A stretch of DNA of 64,000 nt from Bianquea renquensis (GCF_014384895.1 NZ_JACRSQ010000007.1:1-64000), one strand, 5' to 3'. Positions 32,848-41,784 are shown, numbered from the stretch's first letter. Notes: generated by a model not told the origin, from the letters alone. Numbers and translations are program-made.

Positions 32848-33581
32848 AAGTCCAACAGCCGCTGAAAGACTTCGCCGATTTTATGGTGGATCACCAAATC
32901 CGCTCTCCCGTCTAAAGGAGTTTCATCCCTGTTGATCAGAACGAGGCCCACATCCCCGTGAAAATATCGGAGGAGGCCGGCTGCCGGGTATACATTGAGC
33001 GAGGTTCCACCTACAATCATCAGATCCGCCTCCTGAATCTGGGAGATACTCTGTGAGAGAACGGTTTCATCGAGCGCTTCTTCATAGAGCACTACGTCGG
33101 GCTTGATCAATCCGCCGCATCTCGTACAGCGGGGGAGGGGGTCGCCTCGGAGAATGATGTCAAGTCCAAAGGATTGATGGCAGTCCATACAGTAGTTGCG
33201 ATGGATGGATCCATGCAATTCCAACACCTTTCGGCTGCCGGCCCTCTGATGCAGCCCGTCGATGTTCTGGGTGATCACAGCGGTCAAAACACCTTGACGC
33301 TCTAAGAACGCCAATCCTCTGTGGGCAGCATTGGGAACGGCGGAGGGGTGGAGCATATAGTTCCGATAATATTGATAAAAAATATCGGGGTGCTTGACAA
33401 AAAAGGTATGGGACAGAATCTCCTCCGGAGGTACCCCGTACTCCTGTACTGTTCGATAGATCCCGGACTCACTTCGAAAATCCGGAATGCCGCTTTCTGT
33501 GGAGACCCCTGCGCCGCCAAAGAAGACGGCTTTTTTGCATGTCAGCAGTCCATTGTATAGTTGCTGTACTGAATCCTTCAC
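32814..33581 (-). CDS. cobB: Sir2-family NAD-dependent protein deacylase
   Basis: This 255-residue sirtuin has the NAD motif GGAGVSTESGIPDFRS (residues 22-37), TQNIDGLHQRAG (104-115), the catalytic His123 in ELHGS and a zinc site of four cysteines (131, 134, 152, 155). It removes acyl groups from protein lysines using NAD. The start appears to be a GTG at 33581, preceded by AAAGGAAG at 9 bases. Its 3' end overlaps the alpha/beta hydrolase gene. No partner acetyltransferase is nearby. Confidence 0.95.
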   Translation of the reverse strand: MKDSVQQLYNGLLTCKKAVFFGGAGVSTESGIPDFRSESGIYRTVQEYGVPPEEILSHTFFVKHPDIFYQYYRNYMLHPSAVPNAAHRGLAFLERQGVLTAVITQNIDGLHQRAGSRKVLELHGSIHRNYCMDCHQSFGLDIILRGDPLPRCTRCGGLIKPDVVLYEEALDETVLSQSISQIQEADLMIVGGTSLNVYPAAGLLRYFHGDVGLVLINRDETPLDGRADLVIHHKIGEVFQRLLDFYPSSQSTTSE

Positions 33582-33700
33582 TGCGATAGACTTCCTTTCA
33601 AATCAGATTGCAAGGCGCAAGCCCTAATCTATGGATGCCGCAGGTAACCCTTGCGGCGCTGTCAAGCTTTGATTTCGACTCGTAAGGGCAAACAAAGCTC

Positions 33701-34273
33701 CTATCGGGACGTTTTATGAAAACAGGCCTCGATCAAAGCGATGACAACGTTGTCATCCTGCAAGGGCTCCTTGACGGCTGACTCCCATAGGGAGGGAGTT
33801 TGGACCAACTCAGACAAGGGCTGTTCAAAATACTGGGAGAAGTCGGCCCGGCTGACGCTAAATTCTTTGTCGAGAAAGCGATAGCGAAGCCCCTCTAGAT
33901 TGTCGATGAGACCAAAAGCGGCGGCGGAGTTGTAGATGAGAGAGCGCATGACGAGCTGCTCTGAGAGAGAAGCTAGGGAAACATTGTAGTTGATCTGGAA
34001 TGTTAGAGACTCAGGATCGTTTTCATAGCTGGACGGGAGATCTTGCAGCGGGAGATTACCAAATAGATGAATGGTGTTGGCCGCATCTCCCATATAAAGA
34101 GATTTATACTGTTGTATCGAGGACAGATCATGGGTGAGGGGATCCCGCTGTCTTGTTTCATATTCCTGCTGGCGTTGCTCCTGCGCCGGCCGGTATACAC
34201 ACTCGATTCCAAGGAGGATCAGCAAACCGATCACAAGTAAAATCGCAATGCTGATATCTTTTTTATGCCTCAT
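33701..34273 (-). CDS. DUF4825-like membrane-anchored protein
   Basis: This 190-residue protein has one N-terminal transmembrane helix (about 8-24) and an extracytoplasmic domain. That domain begins IQQYKSLYMGDAANTIHLFGNLPL, matching the opening of DUF4825 as I know it (YK-Y-GD-S-V--L--LP). Its function is unknown. The start overlaps the end of the HAAS-domain gene by 11 bases, so it belongs to the PadR-HAAS operon. A hairpin GCCGCAGGTAACCCTTGCGGC lies about 65 bases after its stop, between it and the sirtuin start. Confidence 0.8.
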   Translation of the reverse strand: MRHKKDISIAILLVIGLLILLGIECVYRPAQEQRQQEYETRQRDPLTHDLSSIQQYKSLYMGDAANTIHLFGNLPLQDLPSSYENDPESLTFQINYNVSLASLSEQLVMRSLIYNSAAAFGLIDNLEGLRYRFLDKEFSVSRADFSQYFEQPLSELVQTPSLWESAVKEPLQDDNVVIALIEACFHKTSR

Positions 34274-34937
34274 CGCCTTGTACCTCCGCTTCCAGGGTTG
34301 CCTTGCCTACATGTTGGACAGCGAGCGGAATCCATAGAAAGGTCGCTGGCAAAAAATAGTCCGCAGCCAGAAGTGCAAATTGATAGGGGCCATTGATGTG
34401 GATAGGGCGAGAAAACCACAGGTTGCTGCCAAAGCGGATGCCTGTCACCAGGGCCAGATCAAGGAGAAAAAACAGGGCAAAGAGAATCCAAACCCAGCGG
34501 GATGCCTTTTGAAGGGAGCGGAGGGATACCCGCGTAACCGTCGATGGAGATAGTAAGCGAGCCAGAAAATAGAGAATCCCCGCTGCGATAATCATTAGAA
34601 GATAGGCGGTATTGAGTATACGTCCAGAAGTATGGAACATGCGGAAGGGAAGGGTCACAATCCAGGCCACTGATAGACATAACAGGACATGCTGCAAGAT
34701 GTTGAGGGCGAAAGCGCGGGTCGATACGGTCAGCCGCTGTTTCGAATCAAGAAAATCTAGAGAGGGAATGCTATTTTTTGCATTCGCAATGGCCTCTTTT
34801 TCGGAAAGCCCATGAGAGAGATCATCTGCGATCCGAGCGCGCAAATTTGAAAGAATTTCATCTTGAGCCTCCAGATTGGCCTGGGTTTTCGGGTATCGGG
34901 CAAATAATTGGTTGATATAGCGTTCTAAAGAATCCAT
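34263..34937 (-). CDS. HAAS-domain (DUF1700-like) membrane protein
   Basis: The product has 224 residues from the ATG at 34937, with GGAGG in front. The N-terminal 75 residues are the helical HAAS-type module (MDSLERYINQLFARYPKTQ, then DLSHGLSEKEAIANA). The rest has about four transmembrane helices. HAAS proteins typically sit next to PadR regulators and are thought to bridge the regulator and a membrane output; this is contextual knowledge, not a proven mechanism. The PadR gene lies directly upstream and DUF4825 downstream. Confidence 0.82.
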   Translation of the reverse strand: MDSLERYINQLFARYPKTQANLEAQDEILSNLRARIADDLSHGLSEKEAIANAKNSIPSLDFLDSKQRLTVSTRAFALNILQHVLLCLSVAWIVTLPFRMFHTSGRILNTAYLLMIIAAGILYFLARLLSPSTVTRVSLRSLQKASRWVWILFALFFLLDLALVTGIRFGSNLWFSRPIHINGPYQFALLAADYFLPATFLWIPLAVQHVGKATLEAEVQGDEA

Positions 34938-35004
34938 ATGGTTACCTCCAGACAGCCGCCATGCGGCAAATGTTTCAGCAGTGAAATAAATTATATTGGG
35001 CAAC

Positions 35005-35349
35005 TTAAGTTTCCTCTTTCAACAGATCCTCAATGAGATCACGGGCCTTGTTCCAAGCGGCGAGGTTTGCCTGCAGCAGGGAACGGCCGACAGGGGTGAT
35101 GCGGTAATATTTTCGCCGTCCTCCCTGGCTTTCATCGCCCCAGTAAGATTCGATGCATTGCTGTCCCTCCAGCCTGCGGAGACTGGTGTACAGAGAGGGT
35201 TCTTTTAATTCGTAGCGGCCATCGCTTTTTTGTGACACTCGCTTGATGAGTTCATATCCATAGCTATCGTGATTGTCCAGAATTCGCAGGAGTATGGTGT
35301 CAATATGGCCTCGAATGGAGTCGGCCGACACGGATTCCGATTTACCCAT
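35005..35349 (-). CDS. PadR-family transcriptional regulator
   Basis: This 114-residue PadR winged-helix repressor contains LLRILDNHDSYGYELIKRVS, LKEPSLYTSLRRLEGQQCI and GGRRKYYRITPVGR, all typical of the DNA-binding domain, with a short C-terminal dimer helix. The ATG at 35349 follows GGGGGG; the longer frame runs back through the promoter. The operon continues into the HAAS and DUF4825 genes. PadR proteins usually repress their own operon, and a repeat in the promoter supports that here. Confidence 0.93.
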   Translation of the reverse strand: MGKSESVSADSIRGHIDTILLRILDNHDSYGYELIKRVSQKSDGRYELKEPSLYTSLRRLEGQQCIESYWGDESQGGRRKYYRITPVGRSLLQANLAAWNKARDLIEDLLKEET

Positions 35350-35389
35350 ATAGCATTCCCCCCTTTCCGAGATCATTTGGTATGAATGC

Positions 35390-35424
35390 ATTATATAACA
35401 AAGTACTATGTATGTCAATGTACT
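35390..35424 (-). promoter_or_regulatory. Promoter and probable operator of the first PadR operon
   Basis: On the minus strand: TTGACA (35418-35413), a 17-base spacer, TATAAT (35395-35390). AGTAC (35402-35406) and GTACT (35420-35424) face each other across the -35 box, a likely PadR site. Confidence 0.75.
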
Positions 35425-35579
35425 ATTTTAAAAATAATATATAAGACTTGACATTCATCTGAAATCAAGCGCTATTAAATATTTGTGGAGGAGGTGCTTG
35501 CGCCTGTCAGCGGGTATCCCGTGAATCGTCAGCAAGAAATAGCATCCAGGAAAAATTTTTCAAAAATCAAAATTTTCTC

Positions 35580-35608
35580 TTTACAAAGACAAGTTTCTAT
35601 ATTATAAT
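35580..35608 (+). promoter_or_regulatory. Promoter of tRNA-Val(GAC)
   Basis: TTTACA (35580-35585), a 17-base spacer, TATAAT (35603-35608). The preceding stretch 35425-35579 holds no gene that I can support. Confidence 0.85.
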
Positions 35609-35627
35609 ATAAAGGCACTGTTTGAGA

Positions 35628-35701
35628 GGGAATATAGCTCAGTTGGTTAGAGTGCCACGTTGACATCGTGGAGGTCGCTGGTTCGAGCCCAGTTATTCCC
35701 A
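35628..35701 (+). tRNA. tRNA-Val (anticodon GAC)
   Basis: This is a 74-base cloverleaf. The acceptor stem GGGAATA/TATTCCC is perfect, the D-arm is GCTC/GAGT, the anticodon stem CCACG/CGTGG has loop TTGACAT, the T-arm is GCTGG/CCAGT with TTCGAGC, and the discriminator is A. GAC reads GUC/GUU. CCA is not encoded. Confidence 0.95.
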
Positions 35702-35709
35702 TATAAATT

Positions 35710-35737
35710 CCGGAGGAGGAGATCTTCCGGTTTTTTT
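35710..35737 (+). terminator. Rho-independent terminator of tRNA-Val(GAC)
   Basis: The stem CCGGA(G)G/C(T)TCCGG (35710-35730) is followed by seven T residues. Confidence 0.8.
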
Positions 35738-35781
35738 ATAACAAATTTGTGCACGAGCACAAAAAAATGGGAGGTATAGAG

Positions 35782-37944
35782 ATGGAACAAGACCGCGAGA
35801 TATATGAGGCTGACCGGCCTTTTCAGGAGCGGGTGCAGGAGCTACTGTCTAAGATGACCTTGGAAGAAAAATTCTCTCAGATGACATTCCGGTCGCCGGC
35901 CATCGACCGGCTGGGAATCCCCGCGTACAACTGGTGGAACGAAGCGCTGCACGGCGTGGCGCGGTCCGGCGTGGCGACCATGTTCGCCCAGGCCATAGGA
36001 CTGGCGGCAACCTTCGATGATGGCCTTGTGCATCGGGTGGCGGATGCCATATCCACGGAGGCCAGAGCGAAATATCATGAATATGAGAAGCATGGGGATC
36101 GGGGCATCTACAAAGGTCTTACCTTCTGGTCTCCCAATGTCAATATTTTCCGCGATCCCAGGTGGGGACGAGGACATGAGACCTACGGGGAGGATCCCTA
36201 TCTGACAGGGCGCATGGGCGTTGCATTTGTTAAGGGGATTCAGGGGGAGGATCCAAAATATTTAAAAGCCGCCGCCTGCGCTAAGCATTACGCTGTACAC
36301 AGTGGGCCGGAGGCTCTACGGCACGAATTTGACGCGGAAGTATCGGCCAAGGACCTGTGGGAGACATACCTGCCAGCCTTTGAGGATTGTGTGACAGAGG
36401 GAAATGTGGAAGCTGTCATGGGAGCCTATAACCGGACTAACGGGCAGCCATGCTGCGGCAGCCCTGTGCTGATTCAAGACATACTCCGAGATACATGGGG
36501 ATTTCAGGGGCATTTTGTGTCCGATTGCTGGGCGATCATGGACTTTCACCAACATCACCATGTGACGGCCACCGCGCCGGAATCTGCGGCGCTTGCCTTA
36601 AACGCAGGATGTGACGTAAACTGCGGCAGTGTGTATCTGCATTTGCAGGTTGCCTACCAGGAAGGACGGATTACGGAGGAGACGCTTGATAAGGCGTTGT
36701 CAAGGTTGTTCATGACACGAATGAAGCTGGGAATGTTCGATACCCCTTCCCAAGTTCCGTACACCGCGATCCCATATGAGAAAAATGACTGTGTGGAACA
36801 TCAGTCCCTCAACCTCGAAGCGGCGGAGAAATCTATGGTCCTCCTAAAAAATGACGGGGCGCTTCCTTTTACAGCCACCTCCATAGGGACCATCGCGGTT
36901 ATCGGTCCTAATGCGGATAGCCGTGAGGCGCTTAAGGGAAATTATTATGGAGATGCATCCCAGTATACAACAGTTCTGGAAGGAATTCAGAAGTATGTTG
37001 ACCAGGAGAACTGCCGGGTCCTCTATGCAAAGGGCTGCCATCTGTGGCGAGATCGCGAGTTTGGCGAATCCGAGTTTGATGGCGATGGGATAACGGAGGC
37101 CGTCATCGCCGCGGAGAAGGCAGATGCCATTGTCCTGTGCCTTGGATTGGATGCAAGCTTGGAGGGGGAGGAGATGCATGAGTCCAACACCTACGGTAGC
37201 GGTGATAAGCCGGATCTTGAGCTCCCCGGATTACAGCAGCGCCTCATGGAGTCCGTCTGGAAAGCGGCTAAGGGCAAGCCCATTGTCCTAGTGCTTCTCA
37301 ATGGAAGTGCCCTGGCGGTGAATTGGGCACAGGATCATCTTTCGGCTATTGTGGAAGCCTGGTATCCGGGAGCCAGGGGCGGCGATGCTGTTGCCAGACT
37401 GCTATTTGGAGAGTTCAGTCCGGCTGGCAGGCTCCCGGTTACATTTTACCGCACAGCAGAGGAATTGCCCGAATTCACAGAGTATTCCATGGAAGGGCGG
37501 ACATACCGCTATATGGCCCAGGAGGCGCTGTACCCCTTTGGGTATGGACTGACGTATACAACATTCCGCTATGACGCTGTGCCGGACCAGCAGCTAGTCT
37601 ATAGGAAAGACGAACCGGTGACGGTCTGTGTCGATGTCACCAATACGGGCGCCAGAGATTCCGATGAATGTGTGCAGCTCTATCTCTCCCATACCATTCA
37701 GAACGCGCGGCTGTCGCCAAAGTGGAGTTTAAAAGGATTTACAAGGGTGCACATGGCTGCGGGGGAGACCAAACGGCTTACCTTCACATTGACCGCCCAT
37801 GAACTCCGATCCGTGGAGGAGGATGGAAGCCGCGTCGTGGAGAGCGGCCAGTATACGGTGTATCTAAGTGGCGGACAGCCGGACAACAGGACACGGGACC
37901 TGACAGGTATAGAACCGGTGCGCTATGAGATAGTGCTTCGGTAG
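35782..37944 (+). CDS. Glycoside hydrolase family 3 (beta-xylosidase/beta-glucosidase type)
   Basis: This 720-residue enzyme has the N-terminal GH3 barrel, the GH3 C-terminal domain (SMVLLKNDGALPF onward) and a terminal fibronectin-III-like domain. The nucleophile is Asp248 in FVSDCWAI. KHYAVHSGPE identifies the xylosidase/glucosidase branch and not NagZ, whose signature is KHFPGHG. There is no signal peptide, so it acts on imported oligosaccharides in the cytoplasm. The ATG at 35782 has GGGAGG upstream. It heads the carbohydrate locus, but a terminator-like hairpin and a new promoter separate it from the importer genes. The exact sugar is not determined. Confidence 0.92.
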   Translation: MEQDREIYEADRPFQERVQELLSKMTLEEKFSQMTFRSPAIDRLGIPAYNWWNEALHGVARSGVATMFAQAIGLAATFDDGLVHRVADAISTEARAKYHEYEKHGDRGIYKGLTFWSPNVNIFRDPRWGRGHETYGEDPYLTGRMGVAFVKGIQGEDPKYLKAAACAKHYAVHSGPEALRHEFDAEVSAKDLWETYLPAFEDCVTEGNVEAVMGAYNRTNGQPCCGSPVLIQDILRDTWGFQGHFVSDCWAIMDFHQHHHVTATAPESAALALNAGCDVNCGSVYLHLQVAYQEGRITEETLDKALSRLFMTRMKLGMFDTPSQVPYTAIPYEKNDCVEHQSLNLEAAEKSMVLLKNDGALPFTATSIGTIAVIGPNADSREALKGNYYGDASQYTTVLEGIQKYVDQENCRVLYAKGCHLWRDREFGESEFDGDGITEAVIAAEKADAIVLCLGLDASLEGEEMHESNTYGSGDKPDLELPGLQQRLMESVWKAAKGKPIVLVLLNGSALAVNWAQDHLSAIVEAWYPGARGGDAVARLLFGEFSPAGRLPVTFYRTAEELPEFTEYSMEGRTYRYMAQEALYPFGYGLTYTTFRYDAVPDQQLVYRKDEPVTVCVDVTNTGARDSDECVQLYLSHTIQNARLSPKWSLKGFTRVHMAAGETKRLTFTLTAHELRSVEEDGSRVVESGQYTVYLSGGQPDNRTRDLTGIEPVRYEIVLR

Positions 37945-38028
37945 TGTGAGGTATCAGAAAGTAAAGAACCTTCGGTTCCTTCGGATCAAGGTCCGCCTCC
38001 CGGCGGACTTTCCCATAGGACAGAGAGA

Positions 38029-38075
38029 GACCAGGGACATAGTCGCCTAGAAGGCAGCTATTCCCTGGTCTTTTC
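38029..38075 (+). terminator. Terminator after the GH3 gene
   Basis: GACCAGGGA (38029-38037) pairs with TCCCTGGTC (38062-38070), with further inner pairing, and TTTTC follows. A separate small hairpin, GTCCGCC/GGCGGAC (37991-38008), lies just before it. Confidence 0.75.
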
Positions 38076-38147
38076 ATTTTCATCGAGATGGTTTGAAAAA
38101 TAATTCCATAAAATACTATAAAAATCGGAATTTTTTTTATTTTAGGC

Positions 38148-38176
38148 TTGAAATTAAGTTTCATATATTGTATAAT
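38148..38176 (+). promoter_or_regulatory. Promoter of the carbohydrate importer operon
   Basis: TTGAAA (38148-38153), a 17-base spacer, TATAAT (38171-38176). Confidence 0.8.
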
Positions 38177-38218
38177 AATTTTATACTTAAGTTTCGAATG
38201 GGATGGAGGAAGGGACAG

Positions 38219-39172
38219 GTGTTAAAGACGGCAGAGCTAAGACAGCAGCGGACGAGGAATCGACATGGGAACTTTGCATGGCATAGAATCAGCCGAAATT
38301 GGGAATTGTACTTGATGATTTTGCCAGTTTTCCTGTTTTTCATTGTTTTTCACTATGTTCCTATGTACGGAATTCAGATCGCATTTAAGAATTTTTCCGG
38401 TGTACTAGGAATTTGGGGGAGCCCTTGGGCAGGGGTTGAGCATTTTATCCGCTTTTTCAACGGTACATATTTTAAAGAGATCGTGTGGAATACCATCAGC
38501 ATCAGTGTGTACTCCCTGCTTGTTGGTTTTCCAGTCCCCATCATTCTAGCCTTGATGCTCAATGAGGTGCGCAACAAGCATTTTAAAAAGCTCGTCCAGA
38601 CCGTGACCTATGCTCCATACTTTATATCGGTTGTGGTCATGGCGGGAATGATTCTTTTGTTTCTCGCGCCGGAGACAGGAGTTTTCAATCAGATGCGAAA
38701 GTTTTTCGGCGCAGAGTCCATCAATTTCATGTATGAAGGGCGATACTTTAAAACGATCTATGTTCTTTCAGGCGTATGGCAATCGGCAGGCTGGGGCTCT
38801 ATCATCTATTTGTCAGCCCTGGCGGGGATCGACCCGGAATTACATGAGGCGGCAGTCATCGATGGAGCCTCCAGGTTGCGGCGAATCTGGCATATCAATC
38901 TCCCGGGGATTCTTCCGACGATCTGTATTATGCTGATTATGAACTGTGGCTCCCTGATGAATGTGGGATTTGAGAAGGTTTTCTTGCTCATGAACGATTT
39001 GAATCGATCCCACGCGGAGGTTATTTCAACGTATGTTTACAAGGTCGGCTTGATCAATCGGGAATACTCCTTTTCCACAGCCGTCGGGTTATTTAACTCT
39101 GTGATCAACTTTATCATGCTGCTCACAGTGAATACCATAACCAAAAAGCTGAATCAGAGCAGCTTGTTTTAA
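38219..39172 (+). CDS. Carbohydrate ABC transporter permease, LplB-like
   Basis: This permease has about 317 residues from a GTG at 38219 that follows GGAGGAAGG; an ATG at 38198 in the same frame lacks a ribosome binding site. It has six transmembrane helices, with the CUT1 family EAA loop in ELHEAAVIDGASRLRRIWHINLPGI. The YLMILPVFLFFIVFHYVPMYG start is typical of LplB/YtcP-group importers of the Bacillota. It works with the LplC-like permease and the lipoprotein downstream; the ATPase (MsmX-type, shared) is not in the window. The substrate is unknown. Confidence 0.92.
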   Translation: MLKTAELRQQRTRNRHGNFAWHRISRNWELYLMILPVFLFFIVFHYVPMYGIQIAFKNFSGVLGIWGSPWAGVEHFIRFFNGTYFKEIVWNTISISVYSLLVGFPVPIILALMLNEVRNKHFKKLVQTVTYAPYFISVVVMAGMILLFLAPETGVFNQMRKFFGAESINFMYEGRYFKTIYVLSGVWQSAGWGSIIYLSALAGIDPELHEAAVIDGASRLRRIWHINLPGILPTICIMLIMNCGSLMNVGFEKVFLLMNDLNRSHAEVISTYVYKVGLINREYSFSTAVGLFNSVINFIMLLTVNTITKKLNQSSLF

Positions 39173-39184
39173 GGGGGGAAGGCT

Positions 39185-40075
39185 ATGATCGCTAGAAAGA
39201 GTAAAGATGACCGTATATTTGATTCCGTCAATATAATCCTGCTGGTCCTCATCCTGATTATCGTATTGTACCCTCTGTATTTTATCATAATCGCCTCCTT
39301 TAGCGACCCGCTGGAGGTATTGGCGGGAAAAGTCTTTCTGCTTCCCAAAAAGATCAATGTGGAGGCATACAAGATGGTGTTTCGGGATGAATCAATTGTA
39401 ACGGGATACCGCAACACCATCCTGTATACCATCCTTGGAACGGCCATCAATATTGTCATGACGATACTGGCCGCCTATCCCTTGTCCCGGAAGGATTTTG
39501 TGGGCCGCGGGTTTTTTACCCTCATGATGGCCATCACCATGTTTTTCAGCGGCGGGTTGATTCCCACCTATCTGTTGATTTCCAACACGCTTCATATGCA
39601 GGACACCATATGGGCTATGGTGCTGCCGGGAGCGGTCTCCGTGTGGAATACAGTGATTATGCGGACTTATTTTCAGACCAGTATTCCGGAGGGACTGCAT
39701 GAGGCGGCCGTGGTGGATGGATGTAGCAGCACAAAACTCCTGTTAAAAATCGTACTGCCGCTGTCAAAACCAGTAATCGCCGTGCTGGTGCTCTTCTATG
39801 GAGTGGGGCATTGGAACAGCTTTTTCAACGCACTAATCTATTTAAGTGATAAAGATAAGTATCCGTTACAGCTGATATTGCGCTCCATCTTGATTCAAAA
39901 TACCATGTCGGAAGATATGATGACCGATGTGGATTCTCTGGCCAACCGCAAGGTTTTGGCGGAGACGATCAAGTATGCGCTGATCGTTGTGGCGTCGGCT
40001 CCGATTATTATGATCTATCCATTTTTACAGAAATACTTTGTCAAGGGCGTCATGGTCGGCGCCATCAAAGGGTAA
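39185..40075 (+). CDS. Carbohydrate ABC transporter permease, LplC-like
   Basis: This second membrane subunit has 296 residues and six helices, with the EAA motif in GLHEAAVVDGCSSTKLLLKIVLP. The C-terminus reads LQKYFVKGVMVGAIKG, the near-invariant end of this group. It starts 13 bases after the LplB-like stop with GGGGGG as the ribosome binding site. Together with its neighbour it forms the import channel. Confidence 0.93.
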   Translation: MIARKSKDDRIFDSVNIILLVLILIIVLYPLYFIIIASFSDPLEVLAGKVFLLPKKINVEAYKMVFRDESIVTGYRNTILYTILGTAINIVMTILAAYPLSRKDFVGRGFFTLMMAITMFFSGGLIPTYLLISNTLHMQDTIWAMVLPGAVSVWNTVIMRTYFQTSIPEGLHEAAVVDGCSSTKLLLKIVLPLSKPVIAVLVLFYGVGHWNSFFNALIYLSDKDKYPLQLILRSILIQNTMSEDMMTDVDSLANRKVLAETIKYALIVVASAPIIMIYPFLQKYFVKGVMVGAIKG

Positions 40076-40117
40076 TCAACCTGCGCTGAGCAGGAAAAGT
40101 AAAAGGAGGATATCAAA

Positions 40118-41734
40118 ATGAAGAAAAAAGTGAGACGAGGTTTTGCTCTATTGCTGGCAGTGACCGTGATGGTATCACTGGTCGCCTGCCAGGAAAAGGA
40201 AAAGAAGCCTGCGGAATCATCTGTGCCAGCCAACGGTAGCGAGATCTCTGGGCAGGAATCGAAACAGGAGGAGACGGTTACGCTGCAGGCATTTGCCGTG
40301 GAAGGACCCTATACCAAAGGAGATTTTAATGACCTCCCACTGTGGAAGACCGCAGAGGAGGCCACCGGGGTGAAGGTGGTATTTGAATCGACGCCGAGCG
40401 CCTCCGCCTCGGAGAAGCTGGGATTGAAATTTGCATCCAATCAACTCCCGGATCTGTTTTTCAAGTGCGCTCTGGGAAATAATGACATCACGAGATACGC
40501 GCAGGAAGGCTCCCTCATACCGCTGGACCAGTATCTGGATAAAAACGCGCCCAATTTTAGCCAATACCTGAACGACGACGTATCCATCGAGAAAAATATT
40601 CGAATGGCGGATGGACATATTTACGGATTCCCGTACTTAGTCACAGCTGCCCCCTCCCGTATCTCCGCCAAGTATTTTATGAATGAAAAATGGCTGGAGG
40701 CACAGGATCTGACCATGCCGAAGACGACCGAGGAGTTGCTGGAGATGCTTCGCAAGATGAAGGGCTACGACTTCAACCAAAATGGAGAAGCCGACGAGAT
40801 TCCTCTTGCGGTGGAGAGCTATAATCATCTTGCTTTAGGCCTGATGGGGGCTTTCGGTTTGCTCACCCGGGGAGGCGCACAGCAGACATGGGATATAGAT
40901 CCCCAGACGGATGAGCTTCGATTCGTCAAGACCACAGACCAGTATAAAGAGTATCTGGAATATGTCCATACACTGTATGAAGAAAAATTGATTGACCAGG
41001 AATGCTTTACCATGGACCTGACGAAGCTGACGGCCAAGGCACAGCAGAATATCCTTGGACTTGTTATTACCATGAATACCAACTATCTGGGAGACTATAA
41101 AGAGGATTACACCTATTTGCCGGCGGCATTGATTGGCCCCCATGGGGATCAGATTTATGGTGCCAGAACCATACCGGTTGCAGGTCAGAACACCTTTCTC
41201 ACCAGCGTGAACAACTATCCGGAAGAAACGATCAAATGGGTGGATTACTTCTATTCAGATGAAGGGATCGAAGCGTATTTCATGGGAGTGAAAGGTGAGA
41301 CGTATGAGATTGGGGAAGACGGGAAGCCACAATTTACGGACATGGTTACCAATAACCCAGACGGTCTGAATATGGAGGAAGTCCTGGGGCGGTACGTCTG
41401 CTGGAGTGGCGGCGGCAATCCATCTGTGGCCGATGACCTACATTTTGGCAATCATCTGATTCCGGAGACCACGGTCAAAGCAGCGGAAGCTTTGATGGCA
41501 TCCACACCGGATGAGATCTGGGGAACATTTGTATATTCCGTGGAGGACACCCAGCGGCTCTCCATTTTGCAGCAGGATATTGACACCTATCTCAGTGATA
41601 TGACCGCCAAATTCATCACAGGCGAAGTCGGATTCGATCAATGGGATGCGTATAAACAAAGGATTGAGCAGCTGGGCCTGGAGGAATACCGGCAGATCAC
41701 CCAGCGCGCGCTTGACACCTACAATCAACAGTAA
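40118..41734 (+). CDS. Extracellular sugar-binding lipoprotein
   Basis: This 538-residue binding protein has a lipoprotein signal: a basic start, a hydrophobic core and the lipobox LVAC with Cys24 as the acylated residue. The mature part is of the YtcQ/LplA-like bacterial extracellular solute-binding type, with FASNQLPDLFFKCALGNND and DFNQNGEADEIPLAV, a Ca2+-binding-like loop seen in this group. It captures the sugar for the two permeases upstream. The following 138-base gap contains competing hairpins that may keep the lipoprotein mRNA more abundant. Confidence 0.93.
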   Translation: MKKKVRRGFALLLAVTVMVSLVACQEKEKKPAESSVPANGSEISGQESKQEETVTLQAFAVEGPYTKGDFNDLPLWKTAEEATGVKVVFESTPSASASEKLGLKFASNQLPDLFFKCALGNNDITRYAQEGSLIPLDQYLDKNAPNFSQYLNDDVSIEKNIRMADGHIYGFPYLVTAAPSRISAKYFMNEKWLEAQDLTMPKTTEELLEMLRKMKGYDFNQNGEADEIPLAVESYNHLALGLMGAFGLLTRGGAQQTWDIDPQTDELRFVKTTDQYKEYLEYVHTLYEEKLIDQECFTMDLTKLTAKAQQNILGLVITMNTNYLGDYKEDYTYLPAALIGPHGDQIYGARTIPVAGQNTFLTSVNNYPEETIKWVDYFYSDEGIEAYFMGVKGETYEIGEDGKPQFTDMVTNNPDGLNMEEVLGRYVCWSGGGNPSVADDLHFGNHLIPETTVKAAEALMASTPDEIWGTFVYSVEDTQRLSILQQDIDTYLSDMTAKFITGEVGFDQWDAYKQRIEQLGLEEYRQITQRALDTYNQQ

Positions 41735-41784
41735 CCGGATACAGCCGTAGTCACTGGCACAGGCGCAAGTGGAAATGAGGGGGG

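Noticed and set aside
35468..35602. Possible 40-codon open frame starting at a GTG near 35481, between the PadR promoter and tRNA-Val
   Set aside because: The GGAGGAGG in front is part of the putative coding sequence, codon use is unlike a gene, and the frame runs through the tRNA promoter.
35782..37944. GH3 protein as NagZ (beta-N-acetylglucosaminidase) for muropeptides
   Set aside because: The signature reads KHYAVHSGPE, the xylosidase/glucosidase type, and not the NagZ KHFPGHG.
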